NCBI RefSeq assembly: GCF_004210375.1
Contig: NC_134834.1
Span: 152,429,009 to 152,493,008, forward strand
From: Tachypleus tridentatus
Taxonomy: Eukaryota; Arthropoda; Merostomata; Xiphosura; Limulidae
Reading direction: 5' to 3'
Length of the DNA stretch: 64,000 nucleotides
A program made the position numbers and the translations under genes. This document shows positions 48,510 through 59,249 of the stretch, piece after piece (the stretch's first letter is position 1; the number at the start of each line of letters is the position of its first letter). A model generated the notes under the pieces. It was not told the origin of the DNA and did no database searches. It saw only the letters and a list, made by a program, of their open reading frames with translations.

Positions 48510-48683
48510 TTAAAATGGCACTGCTGAATTAGTGTAAGATGGGCACTGAGATGGGTCCAATAATCTTCTTCGTTCTCGAGCCATACTAATTCGAATATTT
48601 TCCTCTTGGTGGTACCGGCATAACTTGCGAGTTGATAGAACAGTTAAAAGAACCCAGCAAACCCATGAACTCCATGATCCAAA
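48510..48683 (-). CDS. TMEM179: TMEM179-like, coding exon 4 (last)
   Basis: The acceptor TTTTTACAG precedes FGSWSSWVCWVLL. The frame is open for 57 codons to a TAA at 48,512-48,510. It encodes the fourth membrane segment and a charged tail ending SAVPF. The entry phase is 0, matching the exon 3 donor. Confidence 0.88.
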   Translation of the reverse strand, partial: FGSWSSWVCWVLLTVLSTRKLCRYHQEENIRISMARERRRLLDPSQCPSYTNSAVPF

Positions 48684-51600
48684 CTGTAAAAATAATGTTT
48701 TTTCTCTCAATACCCATTTCACAAGTTTAAAACAAACTGACATATTGCAAGATATTTTTTACAATTACAATAACATCTAAAACATTTTAAGATCAGGGAG
48801 TCACACTAAAAAAAAGTATTCAAAATTATATAATACTATGAGACTGACATTGAGTTTCCCTACCAATATTATAAAAAAAATATTTTAGTTCTTAGACCAC
48901 CTTCCTTTCCTTTGAAGTCACTGAATATGTATATAAAAAATAATTAATTTATTTGTGTTATTCTGATCATATTAACAATGAGAAGTATCAGGAAAAAGAT
49001 TTGAAACTACTGTATACATGAATATTTTTTTCCCCCCCATTTGCAACTAGGAAAAGTATCTGAAGAAAGAACATGAATATTGTGCTAAACTTCACACTAC
49101 ACATAAAGCATAAACTTACCTGAACTGTTCCCAGTTGAATGTAAAAGCCAAAAGTATCAATCCCATCTTTCTCATCAATTTGAAGTAGTTCAGCATCATC
49201 ACAACTAACCAATTAAAACATCACAAGATTAGGAGGTATCAATTATATGTATTGAGAAAAGTCATTTTCAGGTTCTCAAGATGTTTAAAGGTCAAGGATA
49301 CATATAGGCCATCATTTTTAAACACATTATTACCTATTAACAGATCAATTGTTTTGACGTGCACCAATAATAAAAAAAAAGCGACAATATGAATTGCACT
49401 GTTAATTATGAAGTGGTGGTACACATATTGTGTGTTTTCTTATAGCAAAGCCACATTGGGCTATCTGCTGCACCCACTGAGGGGAATTGAATCCCTGGTT
49501 CTAACATTATAGATCTGCAGACTAACTGCTGTCCCACCAGGGACAATGGTATATGTAATATAAATAATAGTTTATTATGCATGGCTATTCTTGGTTGGAT
49601 CAGCATAACCTGCAAACTAATAACACAGCTGAACCCAAAAACAAACATACTCCATGATACAAACTTAGATGAAACACACACTTAATGAAAACTGCATTCT
49701 TTATCAAATGGAATTCTTAATAGCTTTTTATTTTCTACAAAAAATAAACCAGTGTTATATAACAATTTTGAAATATCCTAATAGACCAAATATGAATATG
49801 TCACACCCTACAGCGAGCAAAAGTATATCAATAACTTGAATGCAAATGAAAATCTGTAACTACGAGGGAAACCTTTGCATGACAGTATTACACCAGGTAT
49901 GGAGACCTCCAGTTACAATGACAGAAGCTATAAAGATAAAGCCAGTCACCAGCAAGTTAATCACTGTGTCCAAAAAGGCAGACAGAAAGGAACTGAAAGA
50001 GAGGAATTTGTGTAATTTAGAATTATAAACTTGTTCATGGAGGATATTGTTATTATTAATCTTTCTTCATTTTTCACAATGACAACTTGTGGGAAATGTT
50101 AGAAGAAACACATATATCAAAACAATCTACAGATTACTGTTTTCATAAATTATTATGATTTTGTACTTTTATCATCTTTGCTTTGACACACATTAAAGAT
50201 AATGTCATCAATTATAGAAAATTATATAACTCTAGGTTTGTTATGTATATTTTTCATCTCTGACTAAATCCCAAATTTCGTAACTACTTTTTAATCCTTT
50301 TGCAGAGATGTCAACTATTTCAATTGACTGAGCATAATGATTGCAGACAGAGTCCTTTCATGGTTTTAGTCCTTTTAGATTTGCCAGAAACAAGACAATC
50401 TGGTGAGCGCAGCCTTTCTTTTCCATCTTGTGAACAATCTCATTAGGGTTTCTATGCCATTTAGAAAACGAGAAATACCCATCTGGCGAGAGCTGATTGG
50501 CTGACAAGCACTGATGATGTAACTATGGATTCCCCATGCCCAGTATGGAGAAGCACCGCACTCAAATTATTAGTAGACGCCGGAGATACAAATATTTTTT
50601 ATTATTTCAAGCATAAACATGATTATCACAAGTAGCCATTTGGACAATTTTATTTATTATCAGAATTTATTTGTATCTCACTAGAACATTTCTTTTCACC
50701 ACTTTCAAGCCCTGGGGAACAATTTATCACTATATTGTGTAGGCCTATATAATATATACATTTGGGAGTTGCAACAAAGTCGTAATATTTGTTTGTATCG
50801 AGTGCATAGTCGTAATGAATACACCAAAATTGTAATGGTTGGCATCTCTGCTTTTGTATTAGGCACGTTAAGTATTTGTAGTATAACTTTTGATACAATA
50901 TGCTATCTTCAAAAAATTTAGTAGACTTTTAGTAAAGATTACAATTTTTTGTTAACGCAAAATTAGATTTTTTAATGAAATATGTTTACTAAAGATTTGT
51001 TTGTGAAAATATCGAGACTGTTCTCTCTACTAGTCTGAGTCCAAGGTGATTTTTTGTTAGGATAAGAAAAAGAAAATTCATTGTTCCAAAAACCTCAAAT
51101 ATTATTTGCATATCTCTAAAACACTAAATACATTTCAAACATGGGGCCTGTCACATGATCAACCTTGTAATCATCATAAAGATAAAAAAAAATAAATACA
51201 AATTAAGCTTTTTTTACATGCTAGAATAACTACACATTGTAACACAAAATACAAATGTTCAGTCTAGTAGCTTAAGTCTCGTAATGTTACATATTTGTTA
51301 CTTTTGACTATATTGACCTACCAGTCATGCCTAGCTAACATTACATAACTTGCATTGATGAGTTACACATCCTCTTATGTTACCACATCCAATAATATGA
51401 AACTGATCTCTAGTCTTCCCTGTCTTGGCCATGTTTTATTGAGTATTTTGTAATATTCAGTTACATTTCAATTATTACAGATTATAGATGTATATAGATT
51501 ATTACTATATAGAAATAAGTTATGAAACTTATTTTTCTTAAAATATAAAACAATAAAAAGTAAAGCAAACAATCATCTCTTCTAGCTATAATCTTTGAAT

Positions 51601-53123
51601 TTGTTTGCTGCTGGATAAGTTGCTAAGCCTATTAAAATTTCACATGAAGAATATGAAACAATTTGTTTTTTAAGGTTATGTATATACAATTAAATAACTA
51701 AAAAATCACAAATAACTATACTCATACCATAGAATTCCATTACAAGTTTATTAAACTTAGAAACAATGCTGTATTTAAGTTTAAAAAATATGAAACTTTG
51801 AGCAGATAATAGACACAACCTACCTTGTTGAAATCTTGGTTCAAAAGAAGGTGGTAGCCTTTCCACAGATTAAAATGGCTTAGAAAACCACTGGGGAGAC
51901 ATTCTAAGTTGTTCATTGGTTATTTACATGCTATATACAGTAGTCAGAGTATAAAATGGACCATTTAAAAAAATGTAAAGAGTTGAATGGGATCACTGTG
52001 TTTGATTCAGTACATAACCCATATCTCAGCAAAATAAAGATAAGAGGTTCTTATTTTATGTTCTATCTTAGCAATATTGGCAATTCAAGTTCCTAATTTG
52101 TACAAGACCATAGACTTAGTATTTGAAATCACAAACATCTAATTTTAAACAGTGCTGCATTCAACATACCACATGATTTGTTAAAATGTATATTTTGGTA
52201 TGTTATTTTAATATTTACTTTTAAATTAAGAGGTTAACTCATATAATAATAAAGTTTGAATTATAATCTACAATTTGATACCAAAATTACTGACATAAGT
52301 TCATAAAAAAAGTATGTCAATAAAATTTTGAATGCAAGTCAATAAATACAATGACATGGTCATTGATCCCTTACCTATCATGAAAGGGTTAATTAAAGTG
52401 TAGTTTGGACACAAAACATTTGATATTGTAATTAATCACTAGTACTGTATGCAAACTGACAAAACAACAGATATAAATACTTTTCTAATTTCATAACACA
52501 GGTATTTATAATTTAATATAATTAAGATCTATAACAGGATTGTCCAACTTTGAGCTAATGATGAATCATGTAATATTCTGAGCATGGCTCAGGTTGGATA
52601 CTCAGTTACCAATAACAACAAAACATTTATCACTGCTATATTCATGCTTATTAATATTAAAATTCTACAGTATTATAGTAATAGGTAACAAATATTAAGT
52701 AATTAAGTCTCAACACATCAAAGAATCTAAAAGTAGAGAAGGTTTATTTTATATTTTTTCCTGGTGCTTAAGAGTATCTCACAAGTCACTAAATAGGACA
52801 ACTCAGATTTATCAAAAGATGATAATCTCCATCTTACCTGTCTACTCCTTTGAAGAGAAAAACTGAAAATCGAACAACTTTGAATTACAGACATAACCAT
52901 CATCATTACTCCCACAAACAGAACAAAGCTACAATAACTTGAAGAAGCCCAGGAGGCTCGTAGGTAACCCCATCTTTGTCAAAGTAGCCAGTGGTGTATA
53001 ATAAACAATGGCCCATGAAGTTTTTGTGTTGATGCTCAAAGGAACAACCACACATAAGGAGAGCAGAAAGGTCACAGTGTAACCTGTTGCTTGACTTAGA
53101 AGTAACTTGTTTCCTAAACCCAT
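48510..53123 (-). CDS. TMEM179: TMEM179-like four-pass membrane protein, four coding exons
   Basis: Coding exons on the minus strand are 53,123-52,838, 49,992-49,864, 49,204-49,120 and 48,683-48,510, together about 224 codons, close to the 233 residues I recall for vertebrate TMEM179. Recognisable matches in order: the N-terminal LLLSQ and VVVPL membrane segment; HKNFMGHCLLYTTGYFDKDG (an extracellular loop with the conserved G-x-C-L-L-Y/F-T); a second hydrophobic segment YCSFVLFVGVMMMVM; KGVDS joining SFLSAFL; a third hydrophobic segment with FIFIASVIVTGG and HTWC; CDDAELLQIDEKDGID; and the fourth segment FGSWSSWVCWVLLTVLSTRK followed by a cytosolic RYHQEE tail. The best family match is TMEM179 rather than TMEM179B. 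Molecular function is not established. Introns are GT-AG and their phases agree. The weak point is the first coding exon, which needs three frame corrections. The promoter and 5' untranslated exon are not identified. Confidence 0.85.
49120..49204 (-). CDS. TMEM179: TMEM179-like, coding exon 3
   Basis: Acceptor TTGGTTAG and donor CAG|GTAAG. One base completes the codon split with exon 2, then 28 codons starting CDDAELLQIDEKDG and ending LGTVQ in phase 0. The segment corresponds to the conserved CEELQDIDLELGVD region of the vertebrate protein. Confidence 0.88.
49430..49547 (-). mobile_element. tRNA-derived SINE (type B) in intron 2
   Basis: On the minus strand: GTCCCTGGTGGGACAGCAGT (A-box region), TTAGTCTGCAGATCTATAAT, AGGGATTCAATTCCCCTCAG (B box) and GCAGATAGCCCAATGTGGCT with a CTTTGCTATAAGAAAACAC end. 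It lies in the same orientation as the host gene. Confidence 0.85.
49580..49663 (-). pseudogene. Decayed duplicate of TMEM179-like exon 4
   Basis: On the minus strand it begins with TTTGTATCATGGAGTATGTT directly after an AG dinucleotide, and continues through CTGTGTTATTAG to TTTGCAGGTTATGCTGATCC and AACCAAGA. The true exon 4 has TTTGGATCATGGAGTTCATG and CGCAAGTTATGCCGGTACCA at the same positions. The frame is disrupted by small deletions, and it sits between exons 2 and 3, so it is not a usable alternative last exon as it stands. Confidence 0.75.
49864..49992 (-). CDS. TMEM179: TMEM179-like, coding exon 2
   Basis: Acceptor CTCTCTTTCAG. The exon starts with the third base of a split serine codon and reads SFLSAFLDTVINLLV, then TGFIFIASVIVTGGLHTWCN, and ends at RFP plus two bases (TC). 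The donor GTAGTT is acceptable but weak. An alternative donor upstream (CAAAG|GTTTCC) would drop three codons and keep the phase. Confidence 0.85.
50303..50850. mobile_element. 548-bp element with 24-bp terminal inverted repeats
   Basis: The left end reads CAGAGATGTCAACTATTTCA. The right end, read inward, is CAGAGATGCCAACCATTACA. The two match at all but three of the first 22-24 bases. A six-base direct repeat CTTTTG lies immediately outside both ends, a candidate target-site duplication. The minus frame 50,650-50,898 runs out of the element and has no transposase motif, so this is a non-autonomous DNA transposon. The terminal CAGAGATG resembles hAT ends, but the 6-bp duplication does not fit hAT's usual 8 bp. 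Superfamily is left open. It lies in intron 1 of the TMEM179-like gene. Confidence 0.8.
51824..51903 (-). other. Possible cryptic or cassette exon in TMEM179-like intron 1
   Basis: On the minus strand an 80-base segment lies between an acceptor-like AACTTAG and a strong donor AACAAG|GTAGGT. One frame is open (SHFNLWKGYHLLLNQDFNK). The neighbouring real exons already join in frame without it and match the vertebrate protein across the junction, so it is not needed for the protein. Confidence 0.2.
52838..53123 (-). CDS. TMEM179: TMEM179-like, first coding exon, with three frame breaks
   Basis: The ATG at 53,123-53,121 begins MGLGNKLLLSQ, matching the vertebrate start in position. The donor is ACAG|GTAAG at 52,838/52,837. 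The upstream sequence AACTTAACAG at about 53,150, preceded by a T-run, is a good acceptor, so a 5' untranslated exon probably exists further up. The homologous reading runs in three successive frames. Shifts are needed near 53,037-53,041 (one base short), near 52,948-52,951 in a GGG run (one base short) and near 52,870-52,895 (one base over). The net length then gives exactly the two-base overhang that exon 2 requires, which argues that the frame corrections are right. Confidence 0.78.
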
Positions 53124-53139
53124 ATTTCTTGTTTTCAAC

Positions 53140-53165
53140 TATGTAGCAGCTGTTAAGTTAAAAAA
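53140..53165 (-). promoter_or_regulatory. Splice acceptor of the first coding exon
   Basis: On the minus strand a 13-base T-run is followed by AACTTAACAG and CTGCTACATAG, giving an acceptor with the exon starting at 53,149. It implies that transcription begins upstream of 53,165. The promoter itself is not recognised. Confidence 0.5.
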
Positions 53166-53169
53166 AAAA

Positions 53170-54675
53170 AAAGTTTTAGAAATGACAAGAAAATTACAAA
53201 CTCATAATATATAATTTCTTCTGGCATTTTTATACATTTTGGTCAAACCTTTCTATGATGTAAACTGGTTGCTATTTCTTAGTTTTACAAGAACATAAAA
53301 AAAGTTGCACTGGGTATCTAGAATCCAGCCTATTTGGTCTTTTGTTGGATAGTCCATTCCGTCAGGTTATTAAACTTAAAAATGTACTGAAATAATTTTA
53401 CTAGAGTCAGAAAATATTACAATTTATTAACAATCCTCTCAATCAGTATCATTAAGTCTATTTTAAGCAGTCTTCTAAATAATTAGCCATAGACAACTTC
53501 AGTTTTTTAAAAACTAAATGTTCAAGTTCTACAACATAAGGTAATATTTTCTTAATAATCATAAAAAAAGATGGTTAAATAGCTACATAACATAAAACTT
53601 TTCCTTTATAGATTCAAATGTTTTTACAGTTTGTTTCATTAAAAAGGCAACAGAGATGATCAAGATGTAAATACTATGCATGTCTGCTAAGTGCTGTTCA
53701 AATTCCATTGGTAACAACTATTGTTTTAAGTGGGCTAAAATATAATTTAGTTAATTTGTTTTTGTGCTTTATACAAATTCATTCTTAACTTTAATATTTT
53801 TCATAAATCCACGTATAAGCTTCTTTGATGCATTTTATATCATTTTGATCATTATAGACAGGAGTGGTTGAAATATGTAACAATTTTTCTACTGCCTATT
53901 GCGAGATCAATATTCGTGATCATACAATAATCTGTGGAGGGAAGAAGATTCCCTTTATAACCTAGCATCATCAGAACATTTTATATAATTTGCTTCATTA
54001 CCTCTTATAAGAAGGTGAATATTTTCCTTTTAATTTCCCACATATTCTTTACACTTCCAGTATTTTCCCTGTAACATTGCAAGTATGACTTCTAGGAAAA
54101 TGCCTCATATTAGTGAATCATGTAGCAAATCCAAGTGTCCTGTGAAATCAGTAAAACTGTTGTTTATTATTGTGCATTACCTAGTAACTGTTGTTAGAGA
54201 AATGTCACTCATCTTTCAACTCTGATCGCTGATGTAGTTTTACACTTTCATATATATGAGGGGAATTTTTTTCAGAAACAATTTTGCTTAGTTATTCATA
54301 TTTAAATCGTACTTTTCATCAAGTGAACAAACCTATCATCAGTAACAGTTAAATATGATTAGTTATCTACTGCAACAATCTGATCAGTTGCATAGTGCAA
54401 CTCTTTAGGAAGATAATCTTTAATACTCCACAGTTTTTTGTGTTTTTTTTAACAATCCTGAATGGTTTGTTTTTTGGTAGGCATTTCAGTAGTCTTCACC
54501 ATGCTTATTGTTTTTCAAATAATTGTAAATTGCTTTTTTGATTTAAAATCAGCTACTGCAAAGTAATCCCACTCTGAATTCTTTTAGTTTTAAATCATTT
54601 GTAACAATCAGTGAATAGAGGTTGTCACTGAATAACATTTAGTCACTGATAGATATATTCAACTAAAACTTCTCA
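53170..54675. other. 5' flank or intron of the TMEM179-like gene, nothing recognised
   Basis: AT-rich. No upstream untranslated exon or promoter can be placed from sequence alone. Confidence 0.4.
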
Positions 54676-54678
54676 GAA

Positions 54679-54680
<2 letters not shown>

Positions 54681-54732
<52 letters not shown>
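54681..54732. repeat. (GT)n microsatellite, about 26 repeats
   Basis: Uninterrupted GT dinucleotides. Confidence 0.98.
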
Positions 54733-54733
<1 letters not shown>

Positions 54734-54734
54734 G

Positions 54735-55480
54735 CTGTAAATTACAGGTTTCTTAAGGTTTTGTTTACTGACTTGTTAAGACAAAGCCTGCTGACATGTT
54801 ATAAATTACATATGCAGAGCAATACACAGGTTAAAATTTAAAGTGCTGAAATTGTCTAGACAATATTAGCTGTCAGTAAAATACTTTAATATCTGTAAAA
54901 ATATTTCTTACAGTTGTAGATACTAGACAGTATAACAAACAGCAGTATAAACACATTCACCTGGAAATATACAAGATCTTTTGTTAAAAATATTATTGCA
55001 TCTAACCTAATCTGTTGATATTTTTCAAAAAAAAAAAGAAGACAAGAGGAAACAAAATCAATCACATTTTTTATAGTTACAAACATATTCAATAGTTTTC
55101 AGTGTCTCATGAAACTACAGAAAATATACATAAAATATGACTCTTACTTAAATCAAATGTTTAATCACCTTGCCAGATACTTAGTATCTTGCTGAAAAAT
55201 AACAATCTCTAGAAACATATACAAGGTTATGGAATATGTTTATAGAAATGAAATACCTAAATATTAATTTGAAGAAATAAAAAATGCAAAACCATTTAAA
55301 AAGCAATAAAAGCAAGTAAAACTCAACAATATACAAAAGATAAATAACGTGCAACTTTTAGGTTGGTGAATACAAAATGATGATGTGACAATTTGCATGG
55401 ATATGCTGCAACAAAAATGGTTATGCAAACCCTTATTCACAACATAATATTTAAGGGCAACAAGATACTTGTTGGTCCAA
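54735..55480. other. Intergenic, no gene recognised
   Basis: AT-rich. The short minus frames lack motif support. The last 200 bases may be the 3' tail of the LINE relic that follows. Confidence 0.4.
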
Positions 55481-55489
55481 CAAGGCTCT

Positions 55490-56240
55490 TCCATTCATTA
55501 AACAATCAATAGTAATAATAATAAGGAAAATCAATAACGTAAAGCCATCCCTTTTATAAAAATATTTATCAAGCCTTCCATTAAACTCCCATACATTTAC
55601 TGTTTCTACCATATCTGAAAGCAACCAGTTTCAAAGAGCAATAGCCTGGGAAAATATTCCATGAAAAAAGAGTCTCATGGAAAATTTGTGATGAAAGCAA
55701 ATCACTAGTTTGCAACATTTAAAACTGAAGCACATTAACTACTTTGTGAAAATAGCTGGTGGACTCATAGGTATCACCCTCAATGCAAATGAAACCATGG
55801 CAAACCGTGAGGTCGTGTAATCAGAAAAGTATGGATGGAAGAGTGGGTTTCAACCATGAGCACTGAATAAAATCTGTAGTCCTTTTGCTGTGGCTGCACT
55901 AAGTCATGATGCTAAAAACAATGTTCAATTGCATTGACATCTGTGTTGTTCTGAAACTGGGGAAGCATGTGATGAAAATATAGAACAGACAAATCCATTA
56001 TTTGAAGAGAAGGAGGAGAGAGATGATGACATGCTCCTGCAAAATATCTGGTGTACTTCCAAATGTTATTTTGGTAAGGAAGTCAAGACTGAACATAATA
56101 CTCCAGATGTGACCAATATAACAAAATTAAACTTCTTTAGAACTGTATCCAATAACTGTAAATACAAACTAATATTCCTATTTGTCTTGCCACTTAAAAA
56201 AATGCGTTTAACAGTCTCTTCATTGCATACTTAACAATCC
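55490..56240 (-). pseudogene. LINE (CR1-like) 3'-end relic
   Basis: On the minus strand an ILLYWSHLEYYVQSWLPY piece near 56,110 corresponds to the IRPHLEYAVQAWSPY motif of CR1-like ORF2. Near 55,630 the reading LLSDMVETVNVWEFNGRLDK, then YFYK, matches the terminal LPENVVEASTVNxFKxRLDK motif. The block between them (about 55,690-56,020) does not fit the family and may be an insertion. It is non-functional. Confidence 0.6.
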
Positions 56241-56249
56241 CCTTTCCAA

Positions 56250-58725
56250 CCTTAAAAGACAGAAATGACAACTTTAAATGCATTATGATAAATATCTACA
56301 ACATGTTGATTGAATTATTTAAAAGTTGTCACCTCTCAGCTTGACACACATGCTTTCATAAGATGCATTTCAAATCTCAACACTCACACTGTATCACTTT
56401 TACTGTAAATAAAGGTGTATAAACTCCCTTTGTTAATTACAGATGTAATGGGCAGTTAGTTACAACAATTACCTACCACCGTGATTCCTAGTTGAAAATC
56501 CCAAAATATCTAGTTTTTTCTTTTTTTACAACCAATCCAACCATTCAGCAATCATGTTTGCTGAGCTACAACTAACTTTATTAGCAACTTTCTGGAACTA
56601 TGCATATTCATAAGTAACAGGACTGTAAAATAATTAAATAGAATGTTTCTTATCTGTCCAATAGGTTAGTCATTTTGGAAGTATTTGCTTATAGTGATCA
56701 ATCAACTTCTTTGTGGTAGTTACTTAAGTTAAAACATCTTTCAAACCCCAGGAGAAAACAAAAACTTTATTTCTCTTAACAATACTTCATGTTTTAAAAT
56801 TACGTCTTATGAATGCTAAGGATTCTGGACTAACATGTGAAAATTTTAATTAGAAACATAGGTATTTGTTGCTAGACTAATGTGGTGGAGCATTTCAGAA
56901 CATCAGGAGTAATTGTGTTTCTAAAGATCTGGAAACATTTTGGGAGATGCAATCCAATCCTAATTTGAAAATTTTGCTGAGGGAAAAATGGGAAGACCCT
57001 GAGAAAACTCACTTTCATGGCCAAGGTGCCTAATAAAATTGACCTGACTGTGCCTGGCAGAAGTTGTGGAAGAAAAACAATTGCTAAATATTCCTGGTAA
57101 GATGTACTTGATGATTTTAATAACATTTGATGACATTGGACAGTTGAAAGGTTGATGTTAAAATGGACAAGTTCTGGTAGTTGTTGAATTCTGAGTTCTC
57201 TTGAGCTTGAATGATGACTTTCATACGGTGATATTTTGTGGTTTGGTAGAGACTTTAGTCTGTTGGGTTTCAGGAGGCTGATGTTCCTTGGAGGAATAAG
57301 TTGATCTTTGGAAATATTCATCAGCTTGGTTATCCGTCTGGATAAGCCTACTTACAAATCTGAAGACTGTTGTTTCTAATTTCTCAGAATGAGTTTTCCA
57401 TGACTGGGAAATTTGATAAATTCTATTCTATTGATTTTGATTATCACTCAATCATACAATAATTGGCCTGATTCTGATTGCCAAAATGATTGTTGGTAAA
57501 ACACTGAATAACATAAAATAATAACTTTACATGAAAACAAAATAAAGATCTGAAAACAGAAAGTCATCTGATTCATTTTGCACATCTATTTTGTTACTAG
57601 ATTTCACCAGGCCTAGCTAGAAGGCTTAACAGCCTGTTGAGTGAGGTGGTCCTGTGCACATTAAAGCATAAATAATACTTAAATTATTCAAATAGAATGT
57701 TCAGAAACAATTGTAATTTAACTGGTTTTCTAAATGAGCTATTTAGTAAAAAAAACAATCTTAAATAATAGAGCAGCAACTTTCATATCAACACACACCC
57801 AATGAAATCCTCCACCAGTAATGGATTAGTAGTGTCTACTGGCCTTAATGAAAAATGACCAAAAATATGATATAAAATAAGCTCTTTTTATTGGTTATAA
57901 ATATGAACATAATCAAAAAACATGGTTTTAAAATAGCCTTGAAATTACATGTAGATAGATGTGGCTTCTGTTATGAATTGAGGAGATTAACTGATTTCTC
58001 ACTACAGAGAAGTTATGATAACTTGATCTGTGTTCTTTCTTATTTACATTAATAGAGTTTACTATTAACATTACACTCTTAGGTATTTCTTGCTGTATTG
58101 AGGATATTGAAGCACTACAGAATGACTTTAATCAATTGATAATTTGTAAAAATAATTAGCAAAAGCCTACAATTACATTAAGCATGAGGTAATATAGTGT
58201 ACTGGGGTTATCATAAACAAGCTAATAATTAGAAAAATGTGTTAGGTTCAAAACAATCCACATAAAATAAAAAACTAAAACTATTTCTAACAGTAACAGT
58301 ATAGTTGACATACAAAAGATATTGCTGTCAGAAATGGTGTAGGCTTAACACAGAATTTAAGGAAAATAAGGTACCATCTAGGGTGTCCCATCTACTGCAT
58401 TAAGTTATAAAAATCTCAGAGTTAGCCCTTGTCATTTAAATATTTACCAAGCATTCTCTTAATTTTACTGTATCCATTCCAAAGGCCATCCAGTCTGTTA
58501 GAAAAACGAAACAAGATTTTAAAAGGTTGTCAATACTTTCCTTATTGGAAAATTATGAGTTTAAATTTTTTTACTTTCCTTTAAGGTAATTGTGAAAGAA
58601 CAGCCTTATTGGGCCATATGATCTCTTGTTGTTCATATATTAATACTGTTAAATAGTTTCCATATTGGCACAGTTTAATAATAATTGCAATTGGGACCTA
58701 CAAAATGTACTACTTTATAACTAAT
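56250..58725. other. Intergenic, no gene supported
   Basis: This holds the longest gap-free open frame of the window (minus, 56,872-57,321, 149 codons), but I find no domain, repeat or splice support for it. Nothing else was recognised. Confidence 0.4.
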
Positions 58726-58732
58726 AAATTGG

Positions 58733-58905
58733 TTCATTGTCAGTTAAGTTCACTATATGCATTTCATAACATTAAATTACATCAGACAACTTTTCAAAGT
58801 GCATATCTATGAAATAAGTAATCTTATAAACACATTAACTTATGAAGTCTTAAGTACAAGTAATAGTAACACTAATACTATTGATAGTCTGTTGAACTTC
58901 AATGG
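58733..58905 (+). repeat. Direct repeat, left copy flanking a LINE
   Basis: Landmarks shared with 61,651-61,808: TTCATTGTCAGTTAAG, ACAACTTTTCAAAGTGCATA, GAAATAAGTAA, TATTGATAGTCTGTTGAACT. Both copies have an open plus frame reading LFKVHI-C/Y-EIS and IDSLLNFN. Confidence 0.75.
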
Positions 58906-59249
58906 GTTGATAAAGCATTTAAATAAAAGATCATTACATAATTTTGTTAGGGATACTGCTGAGAATTAACTGTGGGGATGAAATTATAAATAGGTCACTA
59001 GGGCTAAAGGCTGAGCTCAGGTTAATAGATAAGGATGAACAGACCAGCAGGTTGGATTTGTGAGATTAGTTCCATGGGAGAATGTAGCTTCTTGAAGTGG
59101 ATGGTTTTCATTTAAATACAGCAGGGTGTAGCTTGTTTGCAAAATATATTAACACAACTGTAAAGAAAGCTTTAAAATAGGACTAGAAAGTGGTATAGCC
59201 TGGATAGACTGAACAGAAAAACAATAAGATTTAGTGAAAACTTTAGCAA

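Noticed and set aside
49406-49681. 91-codon minus-strand frame as an additional membrane-protein exon
   Set aside because: It is made of the decayed exon 4 copy running into a type B SINE, so it is not a gene.
56872-57321. 149-codon minus-strand frame as a protein gene
   Set aside because: No recognisable domain, signal, splice partner or homologue comes to mind. One frame of this length is possible by chance in 64 kb. Codon-bias or transcript data would be needed.
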